Shown here in pieces: positions 46,009-57,200 of a DNA stretch of 64,000 nt. Both the position numbers and the translations under genes were made by a program. Numbering within the stretch: position 1 is the first letter of the stretch; every line of letters starts with the position of its first letter. Source of the DNA: Flavihumibacter profundi. GTDB lineage: Bacteria > Bacteroidota > Bacteroidia > Chitinophagales > Chitinophagaceae. The notes under the pieces were generated by a model that did no database searches, was not told where the DNA came from, and saw only the letters and a program-made list of their open reading frames with translations. Location: positions 124,001 through 188,000 of the forward strand of contig NZ_JAIQXE010000002.1 of the NCBI RefSeq assembly GCF_020076305.1, read 5' to 3'.

Positions 46009-47892
46009 CTATTGGGGCGCCGCCGCTAAAAATGCCCGGTATTGCTCAAAATACTCCGTTGGTGTGGTATCCCATTCTGCTATCCTCGACACATTGGTGC
46101 GCATACAGTGGTAGTAAAATTCATACAACGCTGCTTCAATCGATGGATTGGGTATCCATTCATTTTTAGCACCCTTCACAAATGCGCCCCGGGGCCCCGT
46201 TTTTTCTTCCTTTGCGATCTCCAGCATGGCATAATAAACGGGCAGGCGTGCGGACCGAACCCTGGCAAACAATGTTTCATCGTTTTTCACCTTAGCCTCT
46301 GCACGGTCAAAAATGTCATTGTACTGCTTGATGAGGGGTTGCGATAAATAGCTGTCCTTCCCATCTACAGGCGATCCGAAAATCGACATTTTCACCCCTT
46401 TCCCGGATTGGTTATTGTCGTGCAGCAGCGTAATATAGGACTTCACCTCAGGCGCCGCAGGGCCATAGTAAGCCGCTAAAAACTCATCCATTTCTTTTGC
46501 AACGGATATTTCCGGATTCCACAACATACGCGCCATCAGGTAAGCCCTTAACTGTGCGAACTCGCCGCCCTGTTGGATATTTCCCTGCTCAAACAATGCC
46601 GACACATGGTTGCGGTGCAGGAATTGGATATTGGGTTGTAATACGCGCAGGTTTGGAAATGGTGCCAGTAAATTGTTGAAGCTTATGGTATAATCCCAGA
46701 TCAGGATATTGTTGGTGATGCGGCCCCAGCCCTTCAGGTCGCTGCTGAAAGAAGTGTCCCCGGTTTCCATCGGGTCATTGCGTGAACTTTCGATACTGCA
46801 TAACATGATGTTTACATTTTTGCGCGGCACTATGCCTTTGGGCGGCACTCGGGTATACTGGTAGGCCAGGGTGGAGATGATTTTGTCGGGAAAACGATCC
46901 GCTACCTGGTTCACAAAATGTAATAATGATCCCATGCCTAATGCCGGATATTTTTCCCCGCCATGGGTGGAATACATTTTGTCTTCCGGCCTGAATGCTG
47001 CATAGCTACTATCCAATGCGGCACATGCAGCACACCTGCAATAGTTTACATTATCGTTCTGGCTCACGCTCCAATATAGTGCCCCTGGCTTTTTATCCAT
47101 GGCCAGCTTCAGGTTTTTACAAACTATCTCGAGCACATCCGGATTGGATAAACACAATTGTGCTTCAGGCTGTGTGCCATTACCATCCCAATTTGATATT
47201 GTGCCTGCATGTCGTTGCCCGTCATAAAACGCAAAATATTCAGGATGTTTTGTACCATATTCTTTTATATCCAGCAGGCTGGCAAAAGTGTGCACCCAAT
47301 AGCCCCATTGGCTTTTATCTGCTCCACGGCCTTCAAAAGAATGCAACTTATGCCAATCCATATATTCCTGGTTATAGGCATCATTATAAAAAACTTCCCG
47401 GTAGGTAAATGCCGGTAACTGCTTATCGTTGATCGCGTTCAAAACTATTGATGTTCGCTTGGGCACTACAGTTAGGTCGGATGCATATTTCCGGCAGCCC
47501 AGGTATTTTTCGAGAAAGGTATACACGCCATAAAGCACACCCTTCCTGGCGCCGCCGGCAATGAGTAACTTTTTACCGGATGTCTTTATCCATAAACCAT
47601 CTTCGGGTAATTCGTTTAGTGGTAATTGTTGCATAGCCGCCCGCTGGACATTTCCGATTAATATTTCCTGCTCCTGTTGCGCCTGGTCATCGGGGCGAAG
47701 CGGCAGTTCCTTGCCGGTCATCCTGCGCAGGTAATCCTGTAATACCTTGGCGGCCTTCAGCTCCATCGTCGTTGGTTTCGCTGGCATCACGATACTATAC
47801 GCAGATTGTCCATTTTTTACCAGGTCAATTTTCTGCGCTGGCGATACGAAGTATTGCATTCCCGCGACAATGAGCAGCAATAATTTTTTCAT
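46009..47892 (-). CDS. Exported DUF4838 protein, glycoside-hydrolase-like
   Basis: 627 residues with a signal peptide (LLLIVAGMQYFVSPAQ). The N-terminal region (20-140; AAKVLQDYLRRMTG) resembles the small alpha/beta domain that precedes the barrel in GH67-type enzymes. The main part is DUF4838, with the zinc-like or structural Cys pair in NYCRCAACAAL and barrel motifs such as ILIWDYTISFN. It is presumed to act on carbohydrates in the periplasm; no activity is established. It stands alone, divergent from the first lipoprotein gene. Confidence 0.82.
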   Translation of the reverse strand: MKKLLLLIVAGMQYFVSPAQKIDLVKNGQSAYSIVMPAKPTTMELKAAKVLQDYLRRMTGKELPLRPDDQAQQEQEILIGNVQRAAMQQLPLNELPEDGLWIKTSGKKLLIAGGARKGVLYGVYTFLEKYLGCRKYASDLTVVPKRTSIVLNAINDKQLPAFTYREVFYNDAYNQEYMDWHKLHSFEGRGADKSQWGYWVHTFASLLDIKEYGTKHPEYFAFYDGQRHAGTISNWDGNGTQPEAQLCLSNPDVLEIVCKNLKLAMDKKPGALYWSVSQNDNVNYCRCAACAALDSSYAAFRPEDKMYSTHGGEKYPALGMGSLLHFVNQVADRFPDKIISTLAYQYTRVPPKGIVPRKNVNIMLCSIESSRNDPMETGDTSFSSDLKGWGRITNNILIWDYTISFNNLLAPFPNLRVLQPNIQFLHRNHVSALFEQGNIQQGGEFAQLRAYLMARMLWNPEISVAKEMDEFLAAYYGPAAPEVKSYITLLHDNNQSGKGVKMSIFGSPVDGKDSYLSQPLIKQYNDIFDRAEAKVKNDETLFARVRSARLPVYYAMLEIAKEEKTGPRGAFVKGAKNEWIPNPSIEAALYEFYYHCMRTNVSRIAEWDTTPTEYFEQYRAFLAAAPQ

Positions 47893-48167
47893 GGTAAAAA
47901 GTTAACTAATTGGTGACTGATTTCCAATTGTCCATTGCTGCACAAATCCTGGGTTCTAATCAGTAATGCCATCTGTGACCCTATTCTATTGCCTTGCCGG
48001 GATTTTGTTTTTTAATTTGGGTTTATTATCTTTTGGCCATTAAACCTTAGGTCCACATGAAACTAATCAGGCTTTCGCTTGCTTTTAGTCCTGCTATCGC
48101 TGTGCTAAGCGCTCACAAAACAGCAGTTCCTTTCCATAAAAAATTTCACCGGTTTACTGATCAGTTA

Positions 48168-49472
48168 ATGGCAAACAGGATAATTTTCTGTGTGCTGGTA
48201 AGCCTCTGCTTATTTTCCTGCAAAAAGGAAGAAGTGATTAATGTGGTTCCTCCGACTGTACAGGCACCGATTAAACTGAATATTGAACAGACCATTAATG
48301 ATTCAACGATCGTATTAAAATGGACCAAATTCACCGGTAAAAAATTTGTGAAATACCAGCTGGCCCGTTCCGGCGCTTATTTTAAGAATGGCATCTTTGG
48401 AACTTATGATGAGATCATCGATGAAAGCACTGATCCGGATCATGTGCGTTTTACCGAGAATAAAATGCCGTTAACAAAATTCATTAATTATTCCATTCTC
48501 GTCATGCATGGCGACACCTCGCTCAGTAACAATGGATTTTGGCCTTCCGATGGATTTATTTATAACCGGCCCAATAGCCTCGTGTACGGAAAACCCAATG
48601 ATGTGATATATGATAAAGTGCAGGACAGGGTTTTTGTAATGGAAGAAAAAAAGGTAAGCCTGGTGGCTTGTTCTGATAGCCGCGTGCTGGCTTCCGCAGA
48701 GTTCCCGGTTAGCATTGGATATTGTAGCAGGGGTGAATTTAATGGCAGCGCCGAATTGTATGTTCCATCAAATGACGGCTGGCTGAATATCCTGGATGCT
48801 GCAACATTGCAGTTAAAGGATAAAATATTTGTTGCCGGCACTTATATAGGCTCGGTTGTTGCTGCACGGGGAATTCTCTATGTCGGTTCCTCTGATATGC
48901 AATCCGGGTATTCCAATTGCATTAAGATATATGACCGCGCATCAAAGAATCTCCTGGGCAGGACGGGTTATTGGACTGCAACCAGGTTGTACCCGCTGGA
49001 AGGACCCGATGTTGAATTGATCGACCTCACCATAAACTTAATGCCGGTTGATCTTTCCTATTACCATTTCAGTCCTGAAGGCGCAGTATTGGAAGCGAAA
49101 AATGATACTTACCATGGTGATCACCCGATGGACGCAAGTATTGTAAGGTCTTTTCCCGATGGCAGTAAAATGATCACCGGGCCTTCAGGTTCCATCTTCG
49201 ATAAGTCCCTGGTATTCGACCGGTATCTTGATTATTATGGCAATTATGCAGACTTTGCTTTTAATGGTGATGGGACGCTCATTTATTCAGCAAAACCAAC
49301 TGATATGCGCATTGATGCAATAGCATATCCCGCCCTTAATAAGGTTAAAGAGTATCCGGCTACATTCGTTCCTTTTAAGATTTTCCGCAATGGGAATACA
49401 CTAGTCTCCGCCGGGATGTCAAATCCAAACCAACAGTACGCTTATTTGCTTGTTGAAAAAATTGAACTGTAA
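48168..49472 (+). CDS. Lipoprotein of unknown function with beta-propeller-like C-terminus
   Basis: 434 residues from the ATG at 48168, where a lipoprotein signal (lipobox FSC, Cys18) begins; the upstream extension to 48057 lacks that signal. After the Cys comes KKEEVINVVPP, a fibronectin-III-like part (about 30-120), then repeats that look like propeller blades (VYGKPNDVIYDKVQDRVFVMEE). No family was recognised. It is 5 nt from the next gene, whose N-terminus is similar (SCKKTETINV), so the two form an operon of related surface lipoproteins. Confidence 0.7.
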   Translation: MANRIIFCVLVSLCLFSCKKEEVINVVPPTVQAPIKLNIEQTINDSTIVLKWTKFTGKKFVKYQLARSGAYFKNGIFGTYDEIIDESTDPDHVRFTENKMPLTKFINYSILVMHGDTSLSNNGFWPSDGFIYNRPNSLVYGKPNDVIYDKVQDRVFVMEEKKVSLVACSDSRVLASAEFPVSIGYCSRGEFNGSAELYVPSNDGWLNILDAATLQLKDKIFVAGTYIGSVVAARGILYVGSSDMQSGYSNCIKIYDRASKNLLGRTGYWTATRLYPLEGPDVELIDLTINLMPVDLSYYHFSPEGAVLEAKNDTYHGDHPMDASIVRSFPDGSKMITGPSGSIFDKSLVFDRYLDYYGNYADFAFNGDGTLIYSAKPTDMRIDAIAYPALNKVKEYPATFVPFKIFRNGNTLVSAGMSNPNQQYAYLLVEKIEL

Positions 49473-49477
49473 CCTAT

Positions 49478-50944
49478 ATGAAAAATATGCTTCCGGTTAG
49501 CAGGCCTATCTTCATAATTGCCCTGGTGTTTGCTGCAATTACTTCCTGCAAAAAGACCGAAACAATAAATGTAACCCAGCCCACTGCCTGCTTCTCGGCC
49601 ATCGTGTCGGATCCTTTTAATAATTATGGCTGGCCCGATACTTCTGCTTACCGGGACTTTTATTATTATTTCCGCAACTGTTCTGATTCCGGCGACAAGA
49701 TCACCTACCACTGGGATTTTGGTGATGGTGCAAGTTCTTCAGAAAAAAATCCCAAACATATTTATGCCACCCGTGGTGTGTATGCTGTTTCATTAACCGT
49801 TACCAGCCACAACAGTGTACAGGCAACCACTGTGCAAACAGTTAAAGTGATTTCAGGCCAACGGCATATCGACCTGGGCGACGATATTAGCCTGGTTCCA
49901 ATTGCTATTGAAGAAACACCTGCAAATGAATTTGTGGTTATGGCAAGGGACTGGAATACGAACAAGGCCTATTTCTTTCAACTGGATAGTATGTTAAGGA
50001 AAAAGGGTATGGTGACTTTCCCTGCCGGATACTGGTTCAGCGCTATGAAACCTGCTACCGATGGCAATTATATTTTAACAGGATCAACCCGGAACATTTA
50101 TATATCAAATGAAATCATTAAGATAAAGCCGGATGGCAGCCTGCTATGGAATAAAAAACTGCAGGAGAACGATGCCTACAACTTTATTGCCCCTACATCC
50201 GATGGGGGATATTTGGTGATTGGTTCCCGGCCGGTTCCCGATGCTTATGGGAACCCGGTTAATAAAACAGTTGTCATAAAGACCGATAATAATGGTACAC
50301 AGCAGTGGGAAAAACTATTTGACCAGGAAAACATGGTCAATGCCGCTGGTGCCGTTATTGAACAGGATGGTATTGTGATTTCCGGTAATAAGCCGGGTGA
50401 AAACAGGGCCTGCTTTGATTGTGATTCTGCTTTAATTGTGAAACTGGGTAATGATGGAAACATGATATGGAAAAATGCGATGACCTGGGGACTTAATAAT
50501 TTTAACATGTGGGATACCCGCACCACCAAACTTACTAATGGAAATTACGTCGTAACCAACCAGGCGCTCACCGGGTTATTATTCTTTTCAAATTCAGGGG
50601 AATTCCTGGATCGCAAACTGGCGCCGCAGGCAGTACATTCTGTAGTTGCCACGAGTGACGGCAACATGGTCAATTTAATGACCGGGTATGGAAATGGATT
50701 TGAGATATTCCTGAACAAGATGACAGTGGATGGGGCTGAGTTGTGGACCGCCCATGCCGATGGAAGGCAAGCCGTGCAAGGCGGCTATAGCTGCTGCTCA
50801 AACAGTATGCCTGTTGCGATCAGGCCTTTACGAAAAGGCGGCACCGTTTCGGCCGGCCATCGCACTTACGACAACACCAGCACCCCAGGCAATCATGAGG
50901 TTATCGTTTTGATTCCGTTGGATGAAGACGGAAAGCTTAAATAA
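49478..50944 (+). CDS. PKD-domain lipoprotein with propeller-like repeats
   Basis: 488 residues: lipobox ITSC with Cys24, a PKD domain at about 40-125 (YHWDFGDGASSS, RGVYAVSLTVTS), and a C-terminal region of repeated DGxxxWxK-like segments resembling a beta-propeller (LLWNKKLQEN, QQWEKLFDQ, MIWKNAMTW). PKD domains mediate binding to protein or polysaccharide. It is probably displayed on the cell surface. It is co-transcribed with the preceding lipoprotein; the function is unknown. Confidence 0.82.
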   Translation: MKNMLPVSRPIFIIALVFAAITSCKKTETINVTQPTACFSAIVSDPFNNYGWPDTSAYRDFYYYFRNCSDSGDKITYHWDFGDGASSSEKNPKHIYATRGVYAVSLTVTSHNSVQATTVQTVKVISGQRHIDLGDDISLVPIAIEETPANEFVVMARDWNTNKAYFFQLDSMLRKKGMVTFPAGYWFSAMKPATDGNYILTGSTRNIYISNEIIKIKPDGSLLWNKKLQENDAYNFIAPTSDGGYLVIGSRPVPDAYGNPVNKTVVIKTDNNGTQQWEKLFDQENMVNAAGAVIEQDGIVISGNKPGENRACFDCDSALIVKLGNDGNMIWKNAMTWGLNNFNMWDTRTTKLTNGNYVVTNQALTGLLFFSNSGEFLDRKLAPQAVHSVVATSDGNMVNLMTGYGNGFEIFLNKMTVDGAELWTAHADGRQAVQGGYSCCSNSMPVAIRPLRKGGTVSAGHRTYDNTSTPGNHEVIVLIPLDEDGKLK

Positions 50945-51184
50945 ATTGACTGCCAGTTCGGGGAAAAGCCACACTGGATAATATACTAGCCGGGTTTGGT
51001 ATCCCGTCCCTGTGGGTAAAACAACGATCCCATGCCGCTTACCGGAATGATTGCCGATCAGCTGCAAACTGTCCGCGAAACCAGAAAGCTCAACCAATAA
51101 ACGCCTGCCTGAAATTTTTTTTGCGGCCCTTTTCACCCTCCTGACCCGGGAAAAATACGGGATAGGTCAAGTTTTGTCAGGACC

Positions 51185-51192
51185 TACATTTG
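51185..51192 (+). promoter_or_regulatory. Bacteroidota -7 promoter box for the giant protein gene
   Basis: TACATTTG matches TAnnTTTG, 46 nt before the ATG at 51239. The 294-nt gap after the PKD gene holds no other recognised element, so this is the likely promoter. Confidence 0.5.
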
Positions 51193-51238
51193 ATACAACA
51201 CTCCTGCCCGGGCCGTATTCACCTTTAAAAAATTTGCC

Positions 51239-54200
51239 ATGATCTACCTCCAGCAATCCTTTGGTTACGAAGGCAACCCAGATAATTCATCTTTTCCGCA
51301 ATTTCAAATTGTTTTCCGGTTACCTGTATTTTCCTATTCCGCCAATATTGCAGGTATGGCCGCTGGTCCTGTTTACCAACGACAACAAACAGGCAGCTTT
51401 TCTGAAAAGGAAAATTTTCTGTTGAAAAATACGAATTACAGGGTTGACCTGCCCGCTACATGGTTGCTTGGGAAGGATAATTCCCAAACTAATTTCCTCC
51501 GCTTTACAGCCCAGGCTTTTCACGGTGGTGAGCTGTCGGTTGCTGCGCTTGCCTTTCCTGTTGATCTGCTGCTCCGGTTTGGGGTGCAGGAATTTAATTA
51601 TAGCCATCCCTTTTCCGCACTGTACTTTATAAAGGGTCTCAACACCGACGGATTTACTGAAGCACCGCTTGCAGAAAGCATTTTCCTGGTGAATAAACAG
51701 GTTTACGATACTGTGCTGCCGGCCTTTCAACAAATCATGAACCAGCGTGCCAATATCAGCCTGCTTGCTTTCCTGAAAATTTTGGTGGAAGAAAATGACC
51801 TTGGTTCCCAGGGGCCTTTCTTACCTGAAAAAGTGATCAACGACCGGCTAACTGCCATCATTAATCGCTTTCACCAGGATAATATTCCCAACTTTGTTGA
51901 ATTCCTGAAAAAGTACTTCTTCAGTCTCTTCGATTTCCCGATTTCCATAGAAGCCCTGCATGAAATTGAAATCGGCGGCCACTTCCAGGTAAATACAGCA
52001 GACGACCGGCCACTCAAAAAAAACGACCTCTTTTTTTATAATATCCTGGCGGACTATCGCATTACCAATGCCGCCGGCAATACTGTTTTCCATTCAATTC
52101 ATTACGACTGGAACTGGAACCCGGATGTTCCGGTTAACAACAAAATCGCGTTCTTACTCACACACGAGGGCAGGTTGCTGAGTGAAGGGCTGCAGAATAT
52201 CATCACCATCAAGGTTAAAGGATATGACGGTGCTGAATTGTGGAGTAAAGACTTTTTCACCGACGATCCTGACCTGCAGGATCTTGTAATCGTGGTGACC
52301 GAATACCAGCCCGCAGTGCTCACTGCCGATCCGGCCACACCACCTGCAGAAACAAAAAGACTTCGTGGCAAATTGGTGGGACTTACCAAAGAATGTCCCT
52401 TTAAAGATGCGACCGTTCTGGTGCAGGCAAAAACAGATGCTGAATCTCCCTGGCGTGTAGTGGCTGCGACTACTGCAGACGGCAATGGAAATTTCTCCAT
52501 GGCCTATCCCTATGGCAATTATATTGCCGCACAGGCACTCCTGTCGCTCACACCCAATAATCCGGTCAATATAACCATCATACCCAACCAGGAAAACGAA
52601 ACCATCTCTTCCGATTTTCTCTACCTCCTCGTTACCGATCCTGTTTGCGAAGAGCCTGATCCCACAAAGGGCGAGGATGACTGCGATTGTCATGCGCCCA
52701 AAAAGGCGGGTCGCCTGCCCAGCCAGGAAGACCTTATTAACTCCGATGAATATACGCAGGACATTGGCGGCGCTTGTGTGAACCTCTCCACACCCAACCG
52801 CACCATCAGTGAATACAACTATACCGGTATTGTGCGTACCTCTGATCCCGATGTTGCCAACTATACCCTTAAGAAAAAATTCCTCACTACTCTGCAGGGG
52901 GAAACGGTCTCCGGTTTTGAACTCGAAGGCGGTGCCGAAAAAATAAAACGTAAACCGGTTGACCTCGACAATCCCATCCGCTGGCAGGATACCCCCGATG
53001 ATTTCGACTATCTCTCTTTTTACCAATCCGTTACCGTTGCCACCGGCCATATCCTCCATTACAAATCTGAGTTCCGCGCCGATGGCTATTCACTGGGCAA
53101 CCTGTTGTACTCATTGCCGCTTGCACCCGGACAAAAAAAGCAGATCGTCGTATTTGATTCCAGCCATTCCCTGCAGGCTGCTGAATCACAAAATATTTCC
53201 CAGGGCGAAAGACTCGCCGCCGGAATAGTGGATGAAAGGGAATTAGCTGATCAGCTGAGTGGTTCGCTCGGTGAAGCCCTGCAGGGCCGAAGCTCGGCTA
53301 CAACCAGTGGCATCAGTGCGGGCCTGGGTGTAGCGGCCAACCTCGGCGTGGTATCGGGTGCACTTGGCGTCGCCGGTGGCTATGCGAATTCAAACAGCTC
53401 GGCTTCGCAGAACAGCAGCAGGAATACTTCCCAGTTTTTTGGGGAAAAACTTCGCCAGGCAATCATGCAGAATGCCGACAGCTATCGCCAGTTGAATGCC
53501 TCTGTGGTAACCACCGTCCAGGAAGGGCAGCACTATGCAGCGACCACTGAAGTCGTTGCCAACCATAACCACTGCCATTCACTCACCATGATGTATTTCG
53601 AAGTGCTCCGGCATTTCGCCATCTTCCAGGAACTGGTGCAGGTGGAAGAATGTGTTTTTGTTCCACTGATCATGACCAATTTCACCATGGAGAATATCAG
53701 CAAATGGTCCGATGTACTGGCCGTCTCCCTTTTGCCTGTTCCTTCTAATACTTACCTGCGGCCCTTTAGCTGGATCCGCCAGCATCCGCTCCTGCGTGCA
53801 TTTGATGCCAACGAAAGAATCAAGACAAACTATGCCCATGTGGATTTCCCGGCTGCACGGTATTGTGATGATGCCATTACCGCTGTGAACGGAAACTTCT
53901 CCATCCGCATTTCCCTGCCCAGGCCCAAAACTAAATTCGATCGTATACTATCGCTGCCGATCATACGCAAAACGGTGACCACCCAGGGTGGTGTGGATGT
54001 AGGCGGCACCATCCGCGATAATATCAAGAGTTCTGCAATTGCGGCTGCTACGGGCGGACTATCCTTACTCTTTGGCGGTGGCCCCTCCGTGAAATATGAA
54101 ACCGTTTCACACGATGTAATTACGCCGGGCAAGATCTTTGATCTCTTCATGACCCTGGATGAAAATTTCGAAACAGTACCCCCTGCCCAATGTATAAGGG

Positions 54201-57200
54201 TGCACAGTTTCCAGGAACAGGTAATCTTTGTAAACGGATCTCCTGTTACCATCAATTTTTTCCACGACATGCCCGATGATAAAAAACTCTGGGATGCCTA
54301 TGCTGCCATGTTAGGCATTACGACGATGGACCTCTTCGATAAATTTTCCAACAATGTAGTGGCCGACTGGGACCGGATCTTTTATAATGAAGTCTCTTCG
54401 CAACTGGCAAAAGCATTCGTGAACCAGTCCGCTGTAGTAATGACCCCCTTCAGTGGCCTCGATATTACCTCGCTGAATGACTACACCAGCAGGGAACAAT
54501 TGCTGCGGTATAATTTTCAGGCAAAAAGCAGTTTTAACCGTGCCGCAATTACGGAAGTCAAACTGCAATATTTCTTTAGTGCAGGCGTATCGGCCGCGCA
54601 TAGGGCAACGCTCGACCAGAATGTAAAACTGATCGTGGAAAGTCTCAATATCAATTATTCAACTGCCCATTACAATGGCCGCATCTATAACAGCTATGTG
54701 GGGAATGACCTGCTCGACGGGGTAACGCTGCCAACACCCATGAACTATGATGAACAGCGCAATCCCAAAAAAGAAGACGTCTTCCTTGTTAACAAACTGA
54801 CCGAGCACCTGAACAGCCATCTCGAACATTATAACAAAGCACTCTGGTACAAACTGGATGCCGACCGGCGGTATATGTTGCTCGACGGTTTTAATATCCA
54901 GGTCTATGATGAATTTGGTTTGCCCGTTGCCTATCGCAGCCTTGCATCCGTGGTGAAAAATGAACTGATCACGGTTACAGGTAACTCGATGGTATTTCCC
55001 GTTGCAGCCGGCTACCGCGTTGGCCAGAGCCATATTATTGAACACAACCGGGAAGGCAAACCGGTGGATATCTCCCTCTTTGACCATTACCGCCCACTGA
55101 CGCCGGCCCCACCTTTCCGGATCAGTGTGCCATCCCGTGGCGTATTCCTGGAAGCCGTACAAGGGGCCTGTGATGCCTGTGAAAAAGTGAAAGACAATAC
55201 TTCGCAGGACTGGACCAAATTCACAGCCGATGAACCTACGCCGATCTCGCCACTGACACCACCGGTTCCTACTATTACCGATTGGAAAGCGGCCTTCAAG
55301 GATTTCGCGCCGCCGATAGTCAATATCCAGAATGCACCTACATTGCCGGCACCAGGGGCCGGACTTGCAGGCCTGGGCGAGTTGTTGGGCAAGGCCGGCA
55401 TCTTCAACGATATCACCGGGCTTGATGCCAACCAGCAGAATGTACTGAAGACCTATCTCTCCAACCAGGAAAACGCAAAAGCCTTTGCGGAGATGGCCAA
55501 GGAAATGCAAATGCAGGGACATAACACGAGCAATTCCGACAAGATCATGGACACGCTCAAATCGGCCAAACAGGATGGCGCCATTTCGCAGGACGACTAC
55601 AGCAAACTGGTGAAGGAACATATCCGCAAACAGATTGATGGCGGCGAGCAGGACAAGGCCGATGCGGAAAAAGAAAAGGCAGCCAAACCATCCTTGTCTG
55701 ATGCCGCTGTAAAAGCCGTTGACCAGGGCAAGAATGTGAAGGCACAGAAAACAGATGCGAATACCGGTAACACGGAATCCATTGATATCTCTTCAGGTCC
55801 TTCCGACCAGTCCCTCGCCGCTGTATCGGGTTCGGTGCCTAAGCTTAAGCAAGACAATAATATGAGTTGCTGGGCCACTGTGGCAACGATGATGGTCAGC
55901 TGGAAAGAAGGTAAAAAACTTTCGGTGGAAGAAGTGCTGCAGAAAGCCGGGGCACAATACCTGGCCAAATTCCAGAACAAGGAAGGCCTGCCTTCCGCTG
56001 AAAAAGAAGCCTTTATTGAAGCGCTTGGCATGGAAGGCGAACCGCCGGCCAGTTATACCGTGCAGCAATATATTGATTGGTTAAAACAGTATGGCCCGTT
56101 ATGGATCACAACAGATTCATCTGCAGCAACCGGGCAGTTCTCACCGCATGCCCGCGTAGTGACCAGCATAACCGGCACCGGTAGTGCCGATGGTAGTGGC
56201 ACCAACTTCATCTTTATTGATCCGGCCACCGGTACGGAATTGACCGAGCCATTTGACAAATTCTTGAAAGCCTATGAGCAGATGGTAACCGACAATCCGG
56301 GTGACCTCTTTATCCAGATCGTACATTTCAAAGCTGCCCAGGGGGGTGAAGGCGGGGGACCCGTAGTGGTGCCCCCTTCACCGGTTGATTTGTTCCGGGC
56401 CATGCCGGCAGATCCTTTAACCGCCAATACAAAATTCCAGAACGCCTTACAGGCAGCAGTAAACGCACTGGAAACCACTAAAGGCCTGGCAGCGGGTACC
56501 TTCCCGGTACGGTTTACGCTGGCGGACATTACCGGCGGCACACCACCTTTTAAAGCAGCTTTCTTTAAAGAGACGGTAGAAGATTATATAGCAAGTGAGG
56601 CAAAGGTATCCGTGATGTATGGCGCTTTTGCGCTGCGCGATATGGTGCAGCGGTTTGCTGACCAAACCGGTATCACTACCATGACCGAATTGATCAAGCA
56701 GTTGAAGTTGCAGGTAAATCCCTGGATCAAAAAAGCGGTGAAGAAAGTGGAAACTGCAACCAATATTTCCGACACGAATCGTTTGCCCAATTACGCAGCC
56801 TGTTTTGATAGCACCCTGGTGGCCGGCAAGCTGAAAATTGCATTTAAGTCCAGCTACATGACCTCGCTGGAAGACATGATCATCGTCAGTGACAACAACC
56901 AGGCCGGCGCCTCTGTGCGGGGTATCGGGTATGGTTACCTGAATGGCGCGCTGGCTGCGGCCAACTGCCTGGATCTCACCAACCTCAATGGCTTGTGGAT
57001 GGGTGGTGATTATTCCAAAGGCACCATCTATCCCTATGTGCGGATCCCCTGCGTGAATGATGGCACAACAGCCCAGGGTGGCACTGCGCGCAGCATGGCC
57101 GCTTTGGTTGCCCTGCTCTTTTCCAAAAAGTTATTAGACACTGCTGCCTGCGACGAACAGCTCGACCTTTTGCACCGTGCGGTGATCGGTAATGGTGTGA

